Source: a bacterium (GTDB taxonomy: Bacteria > Orphanbacterota > Orphanbacteria > Orphanbacterales > Orphanbacteraceae). From it: a stretch of 31,325 nucleotides of DNA. A model generated the notes under the pieces. That model was not told the origin of the DNA. It made no database searches and saw only the letters and a program-made list of their open reading frames with translations. Positions 25,473 through 31,325 of this stretch are shown here, piece by piece (within the stretch, counting starts at the first letter, position 1; each line of letters opens with the position of its first letter). Location: assembly GCA_025782575.1 (NCBI GenBank), contig JALGYY010000021.1:1-31325 (forward strand). The letters are read 5' to 3'. Both the position numbers and the translations under genes were made by a program.

Positions 25473-27863
25473 CTACGGAACGAAGAACTCAACCGTCCTT
25501 CGTTCGCCTTCGGCGCCCCCTATTCCTTCCAGATCAATCGGGGTGACAATGAACCGATATCTTCCTCGGAAGCCGCCGATGTTGATTACGAGATTAAGAG
25601 TACCGTCCTCCTCGGGGCTGGTCTCTACGTTTCTCACGATATTGGTCTGGGGATTCTGACTGTCTTTCAGGAGGATGAGACTATACTTGACGAGAATATC
25701 CTCGTTCGGCCCATCCACGTCCGTCACGTTCAGGGAGATGGTGATGAGGTTTCCTGCTTCGGGGACGAGAGTAGAATTCTCCTGGGGTGAGAGAACCTCG
25801 ACCACGGGCTTAAAATTGACAAAGAACTGGAATGACGCGCGCGCCTTTTCCCGTCTTCCGAATGAGTCGATTCCACCGATATTGAGGATGTGAGCTACAT
25901 CCTGCGGGCTCTCGCGAATATTGTCTATGGTACTGAAAAAGATCTGTCTCGAATCGAGCGATTCAGGGGAGACGACACCCGTCCCTGTAATATCCCAGAA
26001 GGACCCGACCACCGAATCACCGACCACCGAATCCCTGTCGGATATGGACCACCAGAAGAAGAGCTGGCTCAGGTAAGGAATACGAATTCCTTCCTGTTCA
26101 GTAATATCAATCGGTTCTTCCACATCGGGATCATTCGCCGGAAGGTACTTGACCGAATCGATCCGCGTTTCCGGGTCGTAATTAATAGTGAAACGCCGCC
26201 GGGCCGACCCTTCTCCCGTGCTCCATACACCTGTTTCATCCTGGGTCTCGACGCTGAACTGGTACTGATCCTTCGGGGTGAGCGCCTCGTATATTGCGGT
26301 CGTCGTATCGGGTCCCACCGTGATCGGCTGAGGATCGAATCCCTGCATCTGATAGCGGTACGCAATCACTTTCCCGCCGGCAGAAACTCCTCCCCAACAG
26401 AATTTGACGTTTGAAAACGCCGTGAGCGTCTCCTCTTCAGCAGGACTTCGGAGCGTGTCAATCCCCAGAGGAGTCAGCCTCTCTTCAAAACAGAAACGGA
26501 GTTCAGGCGCGATAACGAGCGATGGTATCAGATCGGTCACGTCGAGGACAATAAAACCTCTGTCGTCATTTCCGGCGTAGAGTGTTGATCCGTCAAGCGA
26601 AACGCCGGTGACATCTGCGGAAAAGTCGAGCCGGGAAAGGACAGACGGATTCACCGGATCACTTACGTCGATCGTGGCGAGGCCGTTGGACCCGTCAGCA
26701 AGATAGAGAACTCCGTCACCCGTAATCAGGTCGCTGGCGAATCCGCCGGTGTTCAGCATGGAAAGGGTGGTATCGAGTCCTCCAGCCACATCCAACGAAA
26801 TCGTCCAGAGCCCTTCGCGCCCGTCGGCGACAAAAAGCAGATCGTCCTGCAAATGGAGTGAGCGTGCCGAAGACCGGAAATTGAACGGCCGAAGCCTCGC
26901 ACCCTGTTCAGGGGGAAGGAAGATCAGCTCACTCCTCGACGGATCGAATTCCAAGGCGAAGATCCCCGCGGTATCGGCTGCCACGTAGACGAGCCCATCC
27001 TGCGAAATTACGTCCAGAAACGGTGTTCGGGTATTGGGTCGGAACCGGGCCAGAAAAACGGGATCGACTGGAGCACCGATATCAAGAGCGATGACGCCGT
27101 TTCTTCCGTCTGCGAGGAACAGAAAGTCCCCGTCCTGATCGATGCCGGTAACGGACCGCCCGAGAGTCAGATACTCACCTACAAGTACCGAATTGGGCGG
27201 ATCACTGATATCGACGATCTTCATGCTCCCTTCGCCGTCAGCGATATAGGCGTAGTTATCACGGATAACTAAGTCGAGACCGGTCCCCCCCGTAAACACA
27301 GTCCTCACCCGTTGAATATCGTCGGGATTGCTGATGTCATAAATGTCGAGGCCGTTTTCTCCGGCGGCAACGAACAGGTAATCCCCGGATCGGATGAGGC
27401 GAAGAGCGACTTCGCGCAGAATGACCGATCGTGGCTCGACCTGGGTAAATGCTTCAAAGTTAACGAAATCGGGCGTGCGATCCTCTTTACCCTCGTTGTC
27501 GATCGCCCGTACCCAGAAGATGTGGTCTTTTACCTGCGCCTGATCACCGCCGATCGCCGTCGGAAAGACGAACTCGGAATCGGTCTTGGCGGTGAAATGC
27601 CATTCCACTCCTCTCCGGGCGGTATCACCGATCGCGTATTCATACCCCCGGATCAACCCATCATCGTCGAACCCCTTCCAGAAAAGGTGTACACGATAGA
27701 AAGTGGACGTTGAATCCACAGGTCCCACCGTGATCACCGTCTCGGGAGCCTTGTTCTTATCCGGTTCCGGTGGATCGGTCTGCTCGCACCCTAAAACCAG
27801 CAAATATCCGGCAAGGAGAACGAGCAAGAGGAGAGACAGGTCGAGCAGCCTTTTTCGTGGCAT
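25473..27863 (-). CDS. Lipoprotein with seven LVIVD-type repeats (predicted beta-propeller)
   Basis: 796 residues from the ATG at 27861-27863; an in-frame TTG at 27902 would leave almost no leader after the predicted promoter. Lipoprotein signal ending LVLGC (Cys26). Next is an Ig/Fn3-like domain (about 37-140) related to that of the following gene. Seven repeats (about 150-445) fit one seven-bladed propeller: YLFVAAGENGLDIYDIS, YAYIADGEGSMKIVDIS, FLFLADGRNGVIALDIG, LVYVAADTAGIFALEFD, LLFVADGREGLWTISLD, VLYLADGSNGLATIDVS and TLYAGNDDRGFIVLDVT. The C-terminal third has further beta-sandwich segments (FCWGGVSAGGKVIAYRY; LSPQENSTLVP...). LVIVD proteins are surface proteins of unknown function. 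First gene of the minus-strand cluster, behind a strong promoter. Confidence 0.87.
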   Translation of the reverse strand: MPRKRLLDLSLLLLVLLAGYLLVLGCEQTDPPEPDKNKAPETVITVGPVDSTSTFYRVHLFWKGFDDDGLIRGYEYAIGDTARRGVEWHFTAKTDSEFVFPTAIGGDQAQVKDHIFWVRAIDNEGKEDRTPDFVNFEAFTQVEPRSVILREVALRLIRSGDYLFVAAGENGLDIYDISNPDDIQRVRTVFTGGTGLDLVIRDNYAYIADGEGSMKIVDISDPPNSVLVGEYLTLGRSVTGIDQDGDFLFLADGRNGVIALDIGAPVDPVFLARFRPNTRTPFLDVISQDGLVYVAADTAGIFALEFDPSRSELIFLPPEQGARLRPFNFRSSARSLHLQDDLLFVADGREGLWTISLDVAGGLDTTLSMLNTGGFASDLITGDGVLYLADGSNGLATIDVSDPVNPSVLSRLDFSADVTGVSLDGSTLYAGNDDRGFIVLDVTDLIPSLVIAPELRFCFEERLTPLGIDTLRSPAEEETLTAFSNVKFCWGGVSAGGKVIAYRYQMQGFDPQPITVGPDTTTAIYEALTPKDQYQFSVETQDETGVWSTGEGSARRRFTINYDPETRIDSVKYLPANDPDVEEPIDITEQEGIRIPYLSQLFFWWSISDRDSVVGDSVVGSFWDITGTGVVSPESLDSRQIFFSTIDNIRESPQDVAHILNIGGIDSFGRREKARASFQFFVNFKPVVEVLSPQENSTLVPEAGNLITISLNVTDVDGPNEDILVKYSLILLKDSQNPQTNIVRNVETSPEEDGTLNLVINIGGFRGRYRFIVTPIDLEGIGGAEGERRTVEFFVP

Positions 27864-27930
27864 ATCAGCAGATGTCCGCCTTCGTAAACCGAGAGAAATC
27901 AACCAGGTTTGGCTTTTTATACGCTGCGCG

Positions 27931-27960
27931 ACTATACCAAAGCCTTTTCCAGAGTGTCAA
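27931..27960 (-). promoter_or_regulatory. Strong sigma-70 promoter of the surface cluster
   Basis: On the minus strand TTGACA (27955-27960) and TATAGT (27931-27936) are 18 bp apart. Start near 27924 gives a leader of about 60 nt. The hexamers are identical to those before the giant beta-helix gene. Confidence 0.75.
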
Positions 27961-28011
27961 CCCGAAACCCATCTCTCGTGAGAACCTTAAGCCTGTGCTA
28001 GGCTGTCCGCC

Positions 28012-31000
28012 ATGATGGATACGCGGCCTTCCCGAACGGTTCCCGCGGCGGCTGATCTAGCCATAGCCGCCTGCTTCTTTCTGTCCGGATTCAGTGCCCT
28101 CGTCTTCCAGGTCGCGTGGGCACGATACGTCGATCTCCTTTTCGGCCACACGATCTACGCTGTAACTACCGTACTGGCCGCGTTCATGGGCGGCCTGGCA
28201 CTCGGGAGCCACCTTCTCGGCCGTTATGCGGATCGGATGCGGAATCCGCTGGCACTCTACGGAGTTCTGGAGGTGCTGGTCGGATTCTATGCCCTTCTGC
28301 TCCCCCTCATTCTGAGCAATCTCAATCCTCTCTACCGCATTCTCTACCAATGGGCCGGGGGCTCATTTCTCCAGTTCAGTCTGATCCGCTTCGTGCTTTT
28401 CTGTCTTCTGCTCCTTCCGCCGACAACCCTGATGGGAGGGACGCTCCCTGTCCTTTCGCGCTATTTCGCCCGCCGAAGCGATGGGATCGGTGGGACCGTC
28501 GGCGGACTCTACGGCTTGAACACGCTGGGCGCCGTGTGCGGCACATTCGCATCCGGCTTTGCGCTGATTCCCGCGATCGGCCTGGCCAACACGAACCGTC
28601 TGGCTGCCGGGATCAGCATGACCGTCGGATTGGGGACGATTCTGCTGGCGCGGGCCATCACGGCCGCCGACCGTTCTGTCGAGCCTGACAGTGGCCCGAC
28701 TGTAATGAAAGAACCCGGAGGAGCCGAACCTGCCGGAAAATCCTCCAGACTCGTGCTTATGGTCTATGCATTCTCGGGGCTCGCGGCTCTCGGGTACGAG
28801 GTTATCTGGACCAGGCTCCTCATCATGCTCGACTATTTTGACTCGGACACCTACTCGTTTACGACCATGCTCGGCACATTTCTGCTCGGCCTCTCAGTGG
28901 GGAGTCTCGTCGCCTCTCGCTTTACAGACCGTTTGAGGCGGCCGCTCTTCACTCTCGGAATCGTCCAGGTACTGATCGGGCTCACATCCCTGCTGTCGCT
29001 CTTCTTCCTGGCCTCCCCCGGCCAGATGATCCACTTCGGGGAGCGGTCATGGGAGTCCCGGGTGGGCGTCTATTTCGTGCGGAGCTTTCTGGTGATGATC
29101 GTTCCCACTCTATTGCTCGGCTCTGTACTTCCGATCGTAACTCGGATCTATGTGCGGCGACTGGGTAAGGTAGGCGCACAAATCGGCCGTGCGTATGCGA
29201 TGAATACGGTTGGTTCGATCGTGGGAGCGACGATCACCGGATTCGTTCTGATCCCCTTTCTAGGTGCGAAAAACAGCCTTCTTCTACTGTCGTTTGTCAG
29301 CGTTCTTCTCGGTGTTCTTCTTTTTTCGGGTAGCAGACTGCGGGAAAGGGGGAACCGTGTCGCTCTCGTCGCCTCGCTCCTGGCGTTCGGGGTCATGGCC
29401 GGATTCGTTCCGAAGCAGAAGCTTTATCGAATAGCGGCCGAGGGGGATCGCCTCCTCTATTATGATGAAGGGAGCACGGCTACCGTGACCGTACTCGGGC
29501 ATGCTGACGGGTCGAAGTCTGTAAACGTAGACGGCGTGCCTGTGGCCGGCACCGATCCGATCATGTTGACCGATCAGAAATCGCTCGCCCACCTCCCGAG
29601 CCTCGTACTCGAAAACCCCAGCTCCGCGCTCACTGTCGGCTTCGGGTCCGGCGGATCCTCCTGGTCGTTCTGCCTCCACTCACACATGACAAAGGTACGA
29701 TGCGTCGAGATTGCGCCCAATGTGATCGATGCGGCTCCCCATGTCGCGGAATCCAATCACGGTATCGTGGATTCTCCCGAGTTCCGTGACAAATATGGCG
29801 TGATCTACGACGACGCCAAGAGCTATCTGAATCTGTCAGGCGATCGATATGATGTGATCGCCACGGATTGCACCGATCTTGCATACAAGAGCAACGCCAA
29901 CCTCTATACCAGGGAGTACTTCGAACTGTGCCGGAATCGTATTCTCCCGGGGGGTGGCCTCGTGATCTGGTTGAACATCACCGGCCTGACCGAGTTCGAT
30001 CTGAAAAGCGCCTTCAAGACTTTCCTCTCTGTTTATCCCGAGGGGAGCGTCTGGTATTTCTCCAATGTCCCGACTCATTACGTCCTGCTGCTCGGAACGG
30101 ACAGACCGCTGCAGATCGACCTGGCAAAATACCTGCGCCGTTTCTCTGATGAAAGAATCGAACAGGACCTCGCCGAAGTCGGGCTGAACGATCCCTGGAA
30201 GTTTCTAGGATCCTACCTGGTTTCCGGTGAGCCGCTTCACAAGTACGTGGAAGAGGGTCGGATCAACACCAATGAAAACGCCTATCTCGAGTATTCCGTC
30301 CCCCGCACCGGGTCAGACATTTACAATGCGTCCAACCTGGAGGGGCTGGTCAGGCTGAAACAGCCGATTACGCCATTCCTGACGAACATTCCTGCCGGTA
30401 CCGATCTCACCCCTTTATCAGACGCTTATAACGGCGATCTTCATCTTCTGAACTCGATCATCGCCCTCTGGCGATTGCGCTTCGAGGAGAGTGACCGTCT
30501 GTTGAAGCTCGCCGCCGAGGCAAACCCTCGGGACCCGAGCCGGCAGGTGATGGCATCCGTCCTCGAGTCGCAGTCGAAGGCCTTCCGCGCTCATGTCAAG
30601 CGCTCGATGGAAGGAGGCGAACAGTCAGCGAGCAAGGTTTACAATCAAGCTCTGCTCCAATATGAGGAAGGGCGGTTCGACGAGGCGGCCAATACGTTTC
30701 GCCGCTCTCTTTCCCTGGATGAGTCGAACCCGGAAGCCCATACGATGCTCGGCCTCTCATTATTGCAGAGCGGTGATCCGAGTGGAGCGACACGGTCGCT
30801 GGAGAGGGCGATCGCCATCAATCCCGATTTTGAAATCGCACACAAGAATCTGGGGGACATCGCCGTTCAGGCCAGCGACTTCTATGCCGCTGAGAGTCAC
30901 TATCTACGCGCCACCTCCATCAAAGATGACTACCTGAGCGCCAGGAGGAATCTGGCCTTCGTCTATGCTCGTTCCGGCCGGAATGAAAAGGCCATCGAGC

Positions 31001-31080
31001 AACTGGAGCACATTCTTCGATTCGCTCCGAATGACCAGCGGGCGAAAGCAATGGTGAAACAACTACAAGAGGACGACTAG
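28012..31080 (+). CDS. Membrane / spermidine-synthase-like / TPR fusion protein
   Basis: 1022 residues (or 1021 from the second ATG). About 12-14 membrane segments (1-465) form two similar halves: SGFSALVFQVAWARYVDLLF near 25 and SGLAALGYEVIWTRLLIML near 255, each followed by a LxGLxxGS-type segment and a charged loop. Then a spermidine-synthase-like Rossmann domain (475-700): TVGFGSGG (541-548) in place of the usual GGGDGG, VEIAP, YDDAKSYL, YDVIATDCTD and NLYTREYF. Last come TPRs (about 870-1015). The catalytic Asp of aminopropyltransferases in GGGDGG is missing, so true spermidine synthesis is unlikely; substrate unknown. No clear ribosome site or -35 precedes it; TGCTAGGCT (27996-28004) could be an extended -10 for a leaderless message. 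Confidence 0.88.
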   Translation: MMDTRPSRTVPAAADLAIAACFFLSGFSALVFQVAWARYVDLLFGHTIYAVTTVLAAFMGGLALGSHLLGRYADRMRNPLALYGVLEVLVGFYALLLPLILSNLNPLYRILYQWAGGSFLQFSLIRFVLFCLLLLPPTTLMGGTLPVLSRYFARRSDGIGGTVGGLYGLNTLGAVCGTFASGFALIPAIGLANTNRLAAGISMTVGLGTILLARAITAADRSVEPDSGPTVMKEPGGAEPAGKSSRLVLMVYAFSGLAALGYEVIWTRLLIMLDYFDSDTYSFTTMLGTFLLGLSVGSLVASRFTDRLRRPLFTLGIVQVLIGLTSLLSLFFLASPGQMIHFGERSWESRVGVYFVRSFLVMIVPTLLLGSVLPIVTRIYVRRLGKVGAQIGRAYAMNTVGSIVGATITGFVLIPFLGAKNSLLLLSFVSVLLGVLLFSGSRLRERGNRVALVASLLAFGVMAGFVPKQKLYRIAAEGDRLLYYDEGSTATVTVLGHADGSKSVNVDGVPVAGTDPIMLTDQKSLAHLPSLVLENPSSALTVGFGSGGSSWSFCLHSHMTKVRCVEIAPNVIDAAPHVAESNHGIVDSPEFRDKYGVIYDDAKSYLNLSGDRYDVIATDCTDLAYKSNANLYTREYFELCRNRILPGGGLVIWLNITGLTEFDLKSAFKTFLSVYPEGSVWYFSNVPTHYVLLLGTDRPLQIDLAKYLRRFSDERIEQDLAEVGLNDPWKFLGSYLVSGEPLHKYVEEGRINTNENAYLEYSVPRTGSDIYNASNLEGLVRLKQPITPFLTNIPAGTDLTPLSDAYNGDLHLLNSIIALWRLRFEESDRLLKLAAEANPRDPSRQVMASVLESQSKAFRAHVKRSMEGGEQSASKVYNQALLQYEEGRFDEAANTFRRSLSLDESNPEAHTMLGLSLLQSGDPSGATRSLERAIAINPDFEIAHKNLGDIAVQASDFYAAESHYLRATSIKDDYLSARRNLAFVYARSGRNEKAIEQLEHILRFAPNDQRAKAMVKQLQEDD

Positions 31081-31220
31081 GCCGGACAGACTCCCCGCTC
31101 TCGATCCGTTCCTTCCGCCACTCCTTTGGAGAGATCCTCCAGAGAAGCACTCGTATTGTCATCAGGGCTGCCCCCATGACTTCGGCCACTTGATCATGGC
31201 CTGGGAGCGCCGGCTGGATA

Positions 31221-31257
31221 CAACAAGCCGCCGGAGCTGAAGCCCCGGCGGCTGTTG
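31221..31257 (-). terminator. Hairpin after the right-edge gene, possible terminator
   Basis: CAACAAGCCGCCGG (31221-31234) pairs with CCGGCGGCTGTTG (31245-31257), a 13-bp GC-rich stem with one bulged A and a 10-nt loop. It lies 26 bp after the stop of the minus-strand partial gene. There is no T-run on either side, so it may instead only protect the RNA end or stop both convergent transcripts with help. The rest of 31081-31283 holds nothing recognisable. Confidence 0.55.
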
Positions 31258-31283
31258 ATCGGTCGAAATTCGCTTAAGACTGC

Positions 31284-31325
31284 TTAGCGAATAAGAACCA
31301 TCTTGCGTGTCTGAGTGTCGCTACC
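31284..31325 (-). CDS. 3' end of a further sorting-domain protein (partial)
   Basis: Only the last 13 codons and TAA lie in the window: GSDTQTRKMVLIR. This matches the end of the 2219-residue protein (GEQTATRKMILVR), the last strand of a FlgD/T9SS-like C-terminal sorting domain. So another exported, minus-strand gene starts to the right of the window, convergent with the 1022-residue fusion gene. Nothing else about it can be said. Confidence 0.75.
   Translation of the reverse strand, partial: GSDTQTRKMVLIR

Noticed and set aside
1-31325. Sigma-54 (-24/-12) promoters that the activator at 8663 could use
   Set aside because: No TGGCAC-x5-TTGC-like site at a sensible place was found by eye; TGGCACG near 5484 lacks the -12 part and lies inside folC.

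Overview
The window looks like chromosome of a free-living, Gram-negative-type bacterium from the FCB side of the tree, most like candidate phyla such as Eisenbacteria or Krumholzibacteria. This placement is inferred from gene content: C-terminal FlgD/T9SS-like sorting domains, many lipoproteins, a LolA-like carrier, DUF1565-like beta-helix surface proteins, TPR fusions to membrane glycosyltransferase and spermidine-synthase-like proteins, and a tRNA with encoded CCA. No phage, transposon or CRISPR signal was seen.

Layout. (1) 2-793 is the 3' part of an HNH endonuclease gene entering from the left, then about 300 bp without a gene, then a promoter and tRNA-Leu(CAG). (2) 1193-8390, minus strand, is one tightly packed probable operon starting at a promoter near 8505-8532: rpsU, a small Cys/His protein, rpmI, a HEAT-repeat protein, a LolA-like protein, folC, an isopropylmalate/homocitrate-synthase-like enzyme, a GT-C glycosyltransferase with TPRs, and a DUF1460 protein. 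(3) 8663-10153, plus strand, is a sigma-54 activator with a degenerate receiver domain, ending at a strong two-way terminator shared with (4) ppdK, 10247-13036, minus strand. (5) 13194-27863, minus strand, is a surface/secretion cluster: a beta-propeller lipoprotein, a second lipoprotein with a related N-terminal domain, a 541-residue protein with a sorting tail, an L-asparaginase, a 2219-residue six-module beta-helix protein with a sorting tail, and a small TPR lipoprotein. Strong promoters of the form TTGACA - 17/18 - TATAGT precede the first gene and the giant gene. (6) 28012-31080, plus strand, is a membrane/spermidine-synthase-like/TPR fusion. (7) 31284-31325 is the last 13 codons of a further sorting-tail protein on the minus strand.

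How they work together. Region 2 mixes translation, envelope lipoprotein handling, folate and amino-acid-type metabolism and glycosylation and is probably growth-linked. Region 5 is the candidate undescribed system: two lipoproteins sharing a domain, two exported proteins with sorting tails, and a TPR lipoprotein, read from one strand. Its function cannot be told from sequence; a cell-surface assembly or matrix-binding role is an inference. No T9SS core gene lies in the window.
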